Assembly: GCA_028551475.1 (NCBI GenBank)
Contig: CM052356.1
Location: 3,110,001 to 3,174,000, forward strand
Length of the DNA stretch: 64,000 nucleotides
Source: Casuarina equisetifolia
Taxonomy: Eukaryota; Streptophyta; Magnoliopsida; Fagales; Casuarinaceae
Direction of reading: 5' to 3'
A program made the position numbers and the translations under genes. Shown here piece after piece: positions 27,301 to 39,104 of the stretch; position 1 is the stretch's first letter, and every line of letters begins with the position of its first letter. A model generated the notes under the pieces. The model saw only the letters and a program-made list of their open reading frames with translations. It was not told the origin of the DNA and did not search any database.

Positions 27301-28465
27301 CGATGGGGTGTTGTGGAGCACAAATAGTTTGACATCCAAAAGGGAGGTTAGGTTGCATAGCGAGTTACCATGGTGGTGGGTCAACCTATGAAATAGGGGA
27401 TTTGGTAGATGGAGTAGGTGAGTCGTTGTGAGTAGTCTTTGAGGTCATGGTTTTAGTGGTATCAAGAAAAACTAACTCATAATTAGGAATAAGATAGGGC
27501 TGTAAGTATCTTCATATTGTTTGACTAAAGCTAATGAGGCAAGCGGACCATCCAAGGGTAATGCTAAAGACTACGGAGAAAAGAAAAATTCATCCTTATA
27601 GAGAATGACATTATGATTCACAATTTTTTTTAATGGTCAAAAAATAAAGGTGGTAACCCTTTTGAAAAGAGGAATAATTCACAAACCTACATGGGAGAGT
27701 TAGAGAACTGAATTTGTAATATACATCCTATGTGATGGCATAACGATGATACCAAAAAACATGAATATAGTCCATGATAATGGATCGACCAAAGAACTTA
27801 TATGGACTATTATCACTTATAAGGATGCGTGTTGGAATATATTTTAATAATATTGAAATATATTAATATTTTGATGATGAGAAAAATGAAATTATAATAT
27901 GAGAATATTATAATCATTGTTTGATTATTTATTTTATTGAATTTTTTATTAGAAAAATAATACTAAAATTGTAAGCAGGAAATAATGAGTGCATAGGATC
28001 CAACAATGCAGATAGGTAGTTTATGAGAACATTGGATATGAAGTGCACTACTACGACATCCGGATTCTGAATTTGTAACTGGACCCTAGACTATGAAATC
28101 ACTCCAGGGACCTTGGTGTTTGTTTCTCCGCGGGTGGCCTATGACTTTAGGTAATGGTTAACAACTGAGAATGGGGAAACCAAGTATTTGCGTTGGTAGA
28201 ATACTACCAAAATTGGGGATGGTTACAAGTGTATTGCCTATCCCTTTTTTACTATGCTTCCATCCATTTAAACTTCCCCTACCTATGATTCAAAAAAACC
28301 ATAATTGCCTACTCTGCTTATTGAGCAATCTACTTTGCTTCTTGAGATAGCCGACCGTTGCTTGTTACATACGGAATGAAAAAAAATCTTCTAGGTAGCC
28401 AACAAACTTGCATGTAGGCCTACATGTGCTTTGCTCTTGCAGCGAAGCATGTTATCAATTCTATA

Positions 28466-28580
28466 GTTACTTTTTAGAATCATTAATTCTCCTTTCTTGC
28501 GCAACACCTGCCTTTTGGTGCAATTACTTTTTAGAGTCATTAATTCTCCTTTCTTGCGTAACACCCGCCCCTTTGTTCAA
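28466..28580 (+). repeat. 57-bp tandem duplication
   Basis: Two adjacent units share TTACTTTTTAGA, TCATTAATTCTCCTTTCTTG and CAACACC/TAACACC. They begin at about 28467 and 28524. Non-coding. Confidence 0.8.
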
Positions 28581-28978
28581 CTAATCCTTAGGTAGTACTT
28601 CCTTAGTGCCTATGTGGCACTTGGGGGTAACATGCACTTACCTCAAAATTGGGAGAGAATGTGAGCCTGATTAATTCACCACTCATTTTGAAGGAAAATG
28701 ATAAAAGCATTAGAGAAATAACAACCTAAAATTCAATATAAGTAAGAAATAATATGTGAAAAAAGCACTATCTATGAACAAAAGCTATAATTTATTATTT
28801 TAACTTTTGTTTCTAGTATTCATTTAATGAATAAATGAAACTATTTCAACTAAACATACAAAAACAACTTATCTATCTATAACAATAATATGACAAAAAA
28901 TAACTACATTCACATTCGTTCATCGGCACTAAGAGCTAGTCATGATTTTGAAAGGGAGATATTACCACTAATTGTTGT

Positions 28979-29300
28979 TGATTCTAAGAAATAAGGTGAC
29001 AACTGTCATTTTGGCTTTACTAAATGGTAAATTGACTTCAAAGGGTTGTTTCCAATAGTTTGAAAACAATGACTAGCTTTCTTCATTTTAATAAAGAATG
29101 TGGGGACAATTTGTCAAAACGCAGGAATTCATTAGGTGCGAATGATATTTTTCCAATGGCATTCAATATTGTTCATGCTTAATTACTATTGATGCTCCTG
29201 TTACTCCTTTGGTGACAAGATTTACAGGTGATTAGTGTCAATTTTCTCTTAATAACCTTTAAATGCGTTGGAATTCTAAAATGCATTTAACAAAGGAAGG
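28979..29300 (+). repeat. dispersed repeat family C, copy 1
   Basis: The most diverged of three related blocks (others at 31940-32405 and 33430-33810). Shared landmarks are GGTGACAACTG, ACTAGCTTTCTTC, a TTACAGGTGATTAGTG stretch and AAATGCGTTGGAATTC. No coding capacity. Confidence 0.55.
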
Positions 29301-29650
29301 ATTTAATACCATATTAGGGCTTTAATGCATGTGTTTAGATGAATCTTGGCAGTGAAAAACCCAATCCAATAGAGGCTGAGTGTGGAGGTAAAAAGAAGCT
29401 AGTTGTCCAAGAGAGGTGGAGAGAAAGTTTTGTGAACTGGAGTTTTGTATACTTTTTATATACGTAATTTATAATGTAAACAGTCTTACTTATAAGACAA
29501 TGGAGCCGTAATTCTATGAGGAAATAATGTTTACATTATGGACGTTAGGAAAATGTTTAAGGGGTTTTCTTAGCCATGAGCAAAGAAGAAAGTGAAAAAA
29601 AAGGGAAAAAAAAAAGCTTAGGAAGAAACTAGTACCTAAACTTTCTTTAG

Positions 29651-29965
29651 TGTCATGGACCTGGGTTCCATCCCAAAATGTTAATCTTAATTAAGAGGAG
29701 TAACCAGTTTCTTTATATGGCCATCAATGTGGGTGGGACTCTTTGCCAACCCCACGCTAAGGGTCCACCCATTGCCCAACCCACCCTAGGGGATAGCAGT
29801 CACAAATGCCATTGGGTGGACCCACTACATACCCTACACTAGGGGATAACGGTCGCAAGTCTATTAGGCTAGGAGATTATTTGATTCTAATATCACTTGT
29901 TATGGACCTGAGTTTCATCCTAAAAGATTAACCTTAATTGGTAGGAGTAGCCAATTTTTTTATAT
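29651..29965 (+). repeat. 70-bp direct repeats 250 bp apart
   Basis: GGACCTGGGTTCCATCCCAAAA through TTTCTTTATATGGCC recurs near 29904-29968 with about a dozen changes. Between them lie two degenerate units containing CCCACCCTAGGGGATA and CCTACACTAGGGGATAACGG. It may be a small element or nested tandem duplication; no target duplication recognised. Confidence 0.6.
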
Positions 29966-31939
29966 GGCTAAATCATCTCGCTTGCCTTTTTGATTTGAGA
30001 GAATAAAATCCATTACATTAGTATCAACTAAAAAAAATGCTTAAGTAATTTAGGAAGGATCTTTGTGTATATTAAGAAACTTAAGAAGTACAAAAGAATG
30101 GTACTTGTATTTATCGGCTACTAAAGAGTATAAATATTTACAAGAGAAAATAAGAAAACAGAGAATTGAACAACAAATAAGAAAACATGTAGTGTCTTTT
30201 TGTTACAATAGATTGTCACTTTTTTTTTCTTCCTTTGATCGACTTCTTGAGTCTATTGTGCTAAGGCATGTCTTCTTTAAGAAACGCCTTTGTTGCACAG
30301 TTGAGCTGAGGTGTTTTATTTTGGAGTCTCTTGCCAATAAAGTGAGATGAAGAGGCTTCGTATAGTTAAATTAGACATTTCTTGACAAGTTTTCATGATT
30401 GAAAAAGACATTGTTTCACCCCCACACTGATTTATGTGACTCGCATGTTACAGGGCTTTCCATTCCAAGAATCGAGACGATTGAAAAAGAACGTTCATTT
30501 ACCCAAAACCTCGTTATGCGGTTCCACTGGTACGCGGCCTTTTATTTTTGGACTCGTAGGACGACTCCAATTGGTTGGTAACTTAGTGATATCACCACGC
30601 ACGTTTGGTTGAAGAGCTTTTATCCAACATCGATTTAGGTGATTCATGGCTTTTCATTCCTTGACCTGACTCAAAAACCCGAAGTCTCCTGAGAAAGATC
30701 TGACAGAAACACAACTACAAGAGTAAGAGACCAACATATGATGTATTTGGAGACTACGAAACCCGGACCTTGAACTAAATCTCTAAATAAAGTGCATATC
30801 TGCTGTCCGGCTTTCAAAAAATCAGTTTATATAAGAAAACCAAGTTTCTTTCCCTCTCCCTCAGCCTCCCAACGTCTCTGTCTTGTTTCATTTGTGTTGT
30901 TGTGGTCATATAATTAACAATTTAGAAGATGGGATTGTACCAGCTAAACATTTGATAATAAAACTATAGTCTATGATGAAAATCTGTGATTAGGTGTGAT
31001 CAAAATTTTGAGGAGCTGACAACCATAACCATATCATAAAAGTTAGGAAGCTTCGGTCCTCTAGATATAATATGTGTTGAGTAATGTTTATTATTGAAGA
31101 CGAAAGTCTCACATAAGAAAATATATGATTTTTGATAATATTAAAATATGAAAATATCTTTCTAACTCATAAATTAGTTTTTAAATTGAATCTTGAACCT
31201 ATTTCTAATATGGTATTAGGGCATAAATTTATCCCTTTTAATTCTCATTTTACTTGAAGTCTTTGAAATATATTTGTTGTGCAAGGCATACTATGCACAA
31301 GAATGTTCAAGAATAAAAATTTTTATTCTTAAAAATATATGTTTAAGAATGTTTAAAAATTTTATATAAAAAATATAAAAAAATTTTAAGAATAAATTTT
31401 TTATATTTAAATATAAAAATATCTTTTCAATTCATGAATTAGCTAGTAAGTTAAACTTAAAACTTATTTTTAACATATCTGTTATACTTTTTTTTTGTTT
31501 TATCTTGATATGATAAGTTATGTGTATAGAAATTGTATTTGTTTCATTAAATGATCAGTTGTAATTTAAGTTGGGTTATTCTTACCACTAAGGATGATTC
31601 AACTTTAAAAATCACCTATCTATTAAGCATGCTAATGAAGAAGATGATTTGTCTAATAACAATGATACAGAAAGACTCAAATGACTTTTACTACTAATTT
31701 TTGTGAAAAGTGATCAAAGGAATAAAGGGACAATATGTTGAACTTACAAGTAAAAGAGAGGAAAGATGTGAAAGAAAACATGACGTACATAAATAAAACT
31801 CTTCCATCTAATCATGCAAAAGGCCCATCTGTGTAGAAAATATAATACAATAGACAACTACAGTCGCATTTATTAAGACAGCTAGTAATGATTTAAAAAA
31901 GGGCGACATTATAACTACCGCTGTCAATCCCAAGCCCAA

Positions 31940-32405
31940 CAAATATGGTGATGACTGCCAATTTAACGTCAACAAAATGGAAGTCATTGCTAATTGTTTG
32001 GAAGAGGCAACTAGCTTTCTCCGTTGAAATGCAGAAGGCGGGAACCCTTTGGTTTGCAAAAGGAAGGAACTGATGCAAGTCTGACAACAAGATCTATAGA
32101 TGAGTAATGACAAGAATTTTCTATGACCTTTGTATGCATTGGAATTCGTAGAATACTTCCAATGACTCAATGTGCCCAACACTCACTTTTACTTAAATGT
32201 TATATTTGCCAATGATTCAATTTGCCCAACACGGATGACGTGCTTGGCTGCCGGGCAACATCTTTTAACGGGTTGACATCAGGCTTAAAATAGAAAAATT
32301 TAGAAAATCTATTGATTACAAGACCTAAAAATAAATCTATCACGTGGCTGGACGAGAAGAGTCACGTTCTATTTAATGTCTTCTACTCATCCACATCTTA
32401 CATTA
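31940..32405 (+). repeat. dispersed repeat family C, copy 2
   Basis: Aligns with 33430-33810 through CTAGCTTTCTCCGTTGAAAT, GGTTTGCAAAA, GTCGGAATTCGT-like and CACGTGGCTGGACGAGAAGA. It lies directly upstream of repeat B3. Non-coding; open frames in it are broken and unrecognised. Confidence 0.7.
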
Positions 32406-32444
32406 TTTATTTATTTTTTGTCTTTTATCATGACTTATTCCAGG

Positions 32445-33130
32445 TAAAATGCCACTTGATAAACTCATTCTGCCACCGATGATATCATGTGGAAAGGTAA
32501 ATGATAGGATCTTGAAAGATAATTATCAGTGGTGAGGAGCACACACTGTTTTGGCTTTCCTCGAGTTAAAAGTGTCCTAAACGGAGAAGATTTTGGAATG
32601 ATAGGAGCTTCTGCATTGTATCTTTTTTTAAGAAACAAATAGTTTTATTTATACGTGTCCTCTATTGTAGGAACAAAGATTTAGTTTAAGCTACTTTAGC
32701 TTACTTATAGGGTGCTTAAACGTGTCCATTTTAGTGGCAGAGTAACCATCGAAAATACATATAAGGTAATTTAAAGAAAAATGAGCTTCTTAATGGGTTC
32801 ACAATAAAGTGGAAGTTAACTTGGTAACTAATCATTTATTTAGTTATCTGGTAAAGCTTTTGAATCAATGTTTCTATCAACAATATCTCCATTTTTATAA
32901 CTACTCATATAGTTTACTATCTAGTTGGTGTAGCATTACTGATAAGCAAACTGTTTTTAGTCTAGTTCATTTTAATCTATATTTCTGTTCACTTAATTTT
33001 TCTATCCATTTGCAAAGTGCAAGGTTTTATGTTGACGGAAGTAACCAAGCTAGATTTTGATGAGTGAGCTGTGATGAGTCGATAATGTGGCTGACTGTTC
33101 GTCGATGATATGTTAACTAGCTGTCAGCAT
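32445..33130 (+). repeat. dispersed repeat family B, copy 3
   Basis: Matches B1 and B2 from CCACTTGATAAACTCATTCTG through GGTGTAGCATTACTGATAA and AGCTGTGATGAGTCGATAA. It continues past the point where B2 is interrupted by a solo LTR, so it shows the uninterrupted form. Confidence 0.75.
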
Positions 33131-33429
33131 ATAGAACCTCATCTCATTGACCTAGGTTGTAGAAAAATAAAGTCCACAAGAAGTGTCTCTCTGAAGTCAA
33201 AACTTTGTGATGAAGTAAAAAAATTATAAATAGAGTAAAAAATGAGATACATAAAACAAAATTCTTAAGTGTTGAGTGGAATGTATTCTGCAGAGATTTT
33301 ATTTTGATATAGTAAGTTGTCTAGATTAAAAGGGTATTTTTTTTTGTTTGATTACAACTTTTAAATAATAAATTGAATTATTATGAATATAATACTTATT
33401 GAATAATATGTATCTTAAATTACTTCTAT

Positions 33430-33810
33430 TGCTGTTAATCCCACAAAAACTAGCTTCCTTCGTTGAAATACAGGTGGGAAGACTTTGGTTTGCAAAACGA
33501 GGGAAGTGATACCCATAGGGGGACAAGATTTATAGGTGATTAATGGCAAGATTATTCTAATGTCATTTAAATGCGTCGGAATTCGTACAATGCTTTCAAT
33601 GATTCAGTGCACCCAACCCTCAATTTTATTATATGCCGAACAAAATGCAAGACACACTGTTGGTCAGTGGGCGACAATCTTTTTAGTGGTTAGCATTAAG
33701 CCTAAAATAAAAACCTTTAGCCAATCTATTAGTTACTAGATTCAAAAATACACTTGTCACGCGGTTGAACGGGAAGACTCGTCCTACTCTCTACTAGCCA
33801 CATGTTGCAT
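33430..33810 (+). repeat. dispersed repeat family C, copy 3
   Basis: Direct-orientation partner of 31940-32405, on the other side of B3. Shared ends include ACTAGCTTCCTTCGTTGAAAT and TGTCACGCGGTTGAACGGGA. Together C2-B3-C3 looks like a small element with terminal direct repeats, but B1 and B2 lack C sequence next to them. Confidence 0.7.
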
Positions 33811-34170
33811 TTTTTTTTTCTTTTGTTAGCGTAACACATACGAGGCTGAGTTGAGAGGTTTTATTGGATGTCTTCGACGTCGGATGGCTTCCAACTACCA
33901 AATTTTACATATTTCAATCACAAGTTGTGTTAATTCATTGAAAAGTAATAAGCAAATTGCTCTTAGTTTGTCAAGTAATAAGAAGCAATTTGCTCTATCT
34001 CTATTCGGTAGCTTTGCTTATCTATACAGTGTGGGTATCTCTTCGTTTCTTCAAGTTTGTCTGCAGCTACTCCTAATTGGGACTTAGAAGCAACAATCTT
34101 TGAAGGCAGCCCATCCAACCTTGTAAGTTATTAGTTGTTTTTCTTTTCAAACAATTTTCCGTTTGCTTAA

Positions 34171-34661
34171 ATGTTCAGAAGTTTGATGATAACTCTATTT
34201 TATATAGAATTATTTTAATTATTTTAAATAATATTTAATATTATTTTTATTAGATTATATTTGTATTTAATTGTATGTATACATTTTTTGTTATTTTATA
34301 CAACAAACCTAAAATAGAAGATAAATGAAGAAAAGAAGCACAAAAGCAAAAGAAAATGAAAAAAGAGAAGGAGAGTTAAAAAGAGAAAAAGAGGAATGAA
34401 CTTTTATCGACCTATTTAAATGTTTAGATGTTTGATGATAATTTTATTTTATATAGAATTATTTTAATTATTTTAAATAATATTTAATATTATTTTTATT
34501 AAATTATATTTTTATTTAATTGTATGTATACATTTTTTGTTATTTTATACAATAAACTTAAAATAAAAGATAAATGAAGAAAAGAAGCACAAAAGTAAAA
34601 GAAAATGAGAAAAGAGAAGGAGAGTTAAAAAGAAGAAAAGAGGAATGGGCTTTTATCGACA
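34171..34661 (+). repeat. tandem duplication of about 249 bp at the solo-LTR 5' end
   Basis: Units start at about 34171 and 34420. Both contain some 15 bases of flank (AAATGTT...GTTTGA) plus the first 230 bases of the LTR, including AAAAGAAGCACAAAAG and GGAGAGTTAAAAAG. So the duplication happened after insertion. Confidence 0.8.
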
Positions 34662-36006
34662 ACACAAATAGTGACCTACTGGGTTTTGGAAGCCGATTAA
34701 CAAAACAGACAGAGGAGGGTCGTGTATTGTCAGTGGGGAATAATCGGGTTTTGAGTTTAGAGAAACCGAAAAAGAAAGAGAGCAGAGAGGTGGCAGGGGA
34801 TCTCGCCGGAGATCAAAGACGATGCGCGACAGTGCGCATCTTAGGCGTAGAACGCGGCGGTCGTACGACAGCAGACCTCTAGCGTTGTCTTCCGGTGAGA
34901 AACCCGAAACCTCTTCTCTTCGACGATCTGTGCATAGCCCGAGGAGATCTGAGCAGTTCTGGCCATCTAAGGGAGTTTCCGACATGTTCTGTACCAGTTT
35001 CGCGACGGTTTACGACGGTTTACGTTCGAGCCTTCTTCGCTAGATCTACGCATTTTTGAGGCGGATTTGCGTGATATTTTGGCAGATCTGCAACCTAGGC
35101 GTCCTAATCTACCTTTTTGGAAGTTTTTGTGAAGACCGGCAGTGGACGGCGGCGCGTGTCACCGGCTCGTGGAGGAGCGTGCGAAAGCATGTGACAGCGC
35201 ATTTCAGCTCGTTTTTCTTTCGTTCTTTAGACAGCTTCTTCTTCACCTTGTGATGTGTAAATTTGTGCAATTTATTTTGTGATTTGAAGACATTTTGTGA
35301 CAACTTTAATGTTTTTAAATTCTAGAATGTTTTAGTTCAATTTGTTAGAGCTACGATGGAACTTAATTATAATATATGAATGTTATGATTATTTATGTTT
35401 TGTGAGATATTTTATGAATGTGAAGTTGTATATTATAGAGTTTAATGCTTTTAAGTGATTAGCTACCACTTAGATGACTTGATTTGCATGTTAGAGACCA
35501 ACAGGAAATAACATGCAATTGCTTTTTATAATATGCAACCATAGATTAATATGGATAGACATATATCATATAATTTGTGTGGTTTTAGGCATAAGCTAGA
35601 ATATTCATAAATCTTAATGTATTTAGTTTATTTAATTCATATGCAGACTCACAATGAGTTAATGTGCTAAGTAAGTTCGCTATACCTAGACATAGGATAG
35701 TGAATAAGTTAGGAGATTTTGTTATTACATAAGTAGAATTAATCTTACTAGCATGGATGATCGACATTTGTATTTAGTAATTAGGTGAAATCAAATGCTC
35801 TAGCATCTTTGGTTAATCAAGTTTAGGTTAAATTTAGTTGTTCAGTTCATGTTTCATCATCTTGAATTGCTAGATAAACTTTAGAAACTGTTCACCTTTA
35901 GTACTTAATTAGTTTAGTAAACACTAGTCTTCGTGGGACGATACTCATATTTATCATTATATTACTTGTTCAACATGTATACTTGCATATAGAATTTCAT
36001 TGAACA
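34187..36006 (+). mobile_element. solo LTR, family A copy 2
   Basis: Begins TGATAACTCTATTTTATATA and ends CATTGAACA, with perfect 5-bp flanking repeats TTTGA (34182-34186 and 36007-36011). The 3' part (from about 35340) matches copies 1 and 3 closely: GAGCTACGATG, AGACCAACAGGA and GTGGGACGATA. The middle (34660-35330) is more GC-rich and not shared with copy 1. A 102-codon open frame there (34574-34882) resembles no known protein. The 5' end is tandemly duplicated. Confidence 0.75.
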
Positions 36007-36912
36007 TTTGAACTTTAACTTTAACTTATAAAAATGCTATTTTAGCTAAAGTTAGTTTATATTGTTCCTAAACAATTGCTTTGGTTAGGTTTTCTGGAGA
36101 AAATTATTCAATATTTTCAATAATAGTAGTAGGTTTTTTTCTCCCTATTGTTAACTTTCTTAAGATATTAAGAAAAAAACAATCAAAATCCATATTTTTG
36201 CTTCCTATTTAATGGGTCTGAAAGTTTTCATGTTTTTCTCAAAGAAAGTAAACACTTTTAATGGTTGTAGCATAGACAATTGAGACAATATTGGTGTTGA
36301 TGTCCAAAATGGTTAATGGTTGTTGTAATATTGATGGTTGTTGATGATGTAGAAGATGATGATACGTGAACTAATCACAATTTTTGCACGAAAATTGAAT
36401 TTAATATCCTAAAGATTCCATATACAGCTTTTTACAAATGGAGCAGATATGTTACTTAATCCAAAAGAATGAAATGAATATGAATTTTCAATTATATCTT
36501 TAATTCAAATTTAGACCAAACTTGTAATTGAAGCATAGCTAAGTTCTACAAAAACTATAAAACTCCAACGCGAAAAGAAAATAAGTATAACTCCAATCTA
36601 CTGATATAGAAAAAAAATAAAGTTATTGTAAGCGTTGAATGGTCAAAGCATTTTTAGCTAAAATCATTGATAACTCCAATGCGAAAGGCAATTGAAAATG
36701 GTAAAAAAAAATAAGGAAGGAAAACTATTTGTTGTTAATGCCATAACTATAAAGTTCAATATCATAATACAACCACTTTAATAATTACAACTCCCTTTTC
36801 TGAAAGAACGAATAACCTGTTCTTTATTCGATTGGATATTGATCTTGAAGTGATTTTCTTTTCAATCGTTTGTTTCAATATTCTAATGCATTTTGACTTT
36901 TCATTCACCACA

Positions 36913-36930
36913 CCCCCCCCCCCCCCCCCC
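36913..36930 (+). repeat. poly-C tract of 18 bases
   Basis: Eighteen C residues in a row, followed by a C/T-rich stretch. Length may be unreliable in assembly. Confidence 0.9.
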
Positions 36931-38503
36931 TCGCCTCCCGTTCCCTCTTTTCTCTTCCCCTTATTTCTAAGGGCTCTTCCTTCAACCATGGGTTCTACAA
37001 ATAGTTTTTTTATATATATAATAAATGCTTTATCCAAGAGGGTAAAAATAACAAGTACAAATTATTAAACATCAATTATTACTTTAGGAAAGTCAATGTA
37101 GGAATTCGTTTTATTACATAAACAGTATTGCTAAAAATATTTGGATCTATTGACAGGTTAAACATGAAAGCTGGCTCAATTATTCTTCAAGAAGATAAGT
37201 CTGCTAATTGGAGTGCTTGGACGAAATCCTATTTGCGTGAAAAAAGACTTTGGAACTTTGTTAAACCATGTGAATATTCTAAGCAAGAAGATGTTGAAGT
37301 TTTTTTAAGGGATCATGGAGACCAGAATTTCAAGGCTTTACGTGTTATTTGGAACTCTTGTGGACAAAAAGCACTTTGAAAGATTAAAGGGTGTACTTTA
37401 GCAAGTGATGCTTGGAATATTTTAGAAGAAAAGTTTGCCATGTCGGATAATATTAGCAAAGGTCTTTGTCTCTCTCTCTCTTTGCTTTATCATTTTACAT
37501 GTACAATACAACTAAATTTGGCCTTTGATACAGATAATTTTGTGGATTGAAGTGTTCGGATGAAATCTTATTTGACAGCTCGAGATCTTTGGAGTGTTGT
37601 TGAAGCTAGGCAAGAAGAGGATGAGATTGTTTCTGAGAATTGGAAGCACAAGAATCTTGAGGCTTTACAGGAGATTTGGAGTGTTTGTGGCCGGGAAGCA
37701 TTTTTTGAGATAAATGGATTTGATTCGGCACAAGATGCTTGGAATGCTTCGGTAGAAAAGTATGACATGAAAGGAAGTGTTAACACAGGTTTTGATCTCT
37801 CTCTCTCTCTCTCTCTCTTTCTTACGCTCAGTGTTACACATGCCTAAATATTTCACATGTATGGTGCAGTTAAATTCTTCCACTGGTGAAGATAATTATG
37901 CGGAATGGAGCAACCGGGTGAAATCTGATTTGATGGATCATGGACTTTGGGACATTATTGAACCAACCATTGAACCTCCCAAGCAAGAAGATGATGAAGT
38001 AAATTTTAAAATTTGGACTAAAAAGAATTCCGAAGCTCTCGATGTGATTCGAAGTTCCTGCGGCTAGAAAGCGTTTTTGATATTAATGACATTAGTTCAG
38101 CAAAAATAACTTGGGATACTTTGGCCAAAAAATTTGGCATACTAGATCATATTAAGAAAGGTATTTATCTTTTTCTCTCTCACTTTTAATAATGCACATG
38201 CTTAAAACATGTAGTTTGTATAATATGACTAAAGCTATTATAGAATGATAAGTAATTAATAAAGAAGTTTAGATAGTTGTATAAAATTCAAAAGAAGGGA
38301 AAAATCTAACAAATTAGTCAAATAAGCATTCATAAGCTCCACTGTAGTCCCTCATGGACGGCTTTCGTTTCATTCTCTTCTAAAAATAAATAAATAAATC
38401 TTGCTAGGGAGGGAATTCGTCAAAGCTGTGCAAAGGAGAAATTGGAAAGTTGCAGAGGATTTCCTTTATAAGCATCCAAATCTAGTGCGAACCAAGATCA
38501 CGT

Positions 38504-39104
38504 GTTGGGAATGTTAGGAGCAGTCAGTATGGTTATGGAACACGTAGAAAAAACCAAGCTTGAGTTCGAAGAAAAAGGCCATCGTGCACTCAAGGCTCTG
38601 CTGGACTCTCTACCTCAACTTGTATCTGCACGAGTCCCTAAAGGTGTTGAGGAACTTGAAGATAGAACCAAGATGCATGCAATCCATGCACCACGTGTTC
38701 AGTATGGAAAGATTAATATCTATGACCTAGAAGGACAACATGGGTTCCACACAAGCAAGCACTCGGCCTTTACAAGCTATCATCATGGAGAATCGTCATC
38801 ACATGCAATACCAAGAGTCAAGGCACAGCCACCAAACCATCCTAGAAACAAGGAGAAAAGACACACCTACTATGATGAAGTGTTCAAGAAGAAATTAGCT
38901 AAGGTTGGCCGTTACACATGGAAAAGGAGGTGCCGACTACACCGGCCATTGAAAGTTGTATTATCTGAACAATATTTTAACTATAGGCCTAGGCTATATA
39001 AGCTATGGAATGACTCAGTGTTTTGTATCAAGTTTTCTTAAAGCCTTGATCTACTTTAATATAAGGCCTTTTTTGTTTGAGCCTTGTGTTTATTTCATTT
39101 TGCA
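38504..39104 (+). repeat. 5' LTR of copia element 1
   Basis: Starts TGTTGGGAATG, ends TTCATTTTGCA and contains a TATA-like CTATATAAGC near 38994. About 601 bases. It differs from the 3' LTR by scattered substitutions and small indels, so the insertion is not recent. Confidence 0.85.

Larger units (their letters stand above)
27301..31800. other. repeat-rich intergenic stretch without a gene
   Basis: Mostly AT-rich sequence with no recognisable protein. Minus-strand integrase-like sequence may continue to about 27800, but I cannot confirm it. It contains the separate repeat entries at 28466, 28979 and 29651. Small open frames near 30063-30581 resemble nothing. Confidence 0.5.

Noticed and set aside
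34574..34882. 102-codon plus-strand open frame
   Set aside because: It lies in the middle of a solo LTR, is Arg/Lys/Glu-rich from purine-rich DNA, and resembles no protein family.
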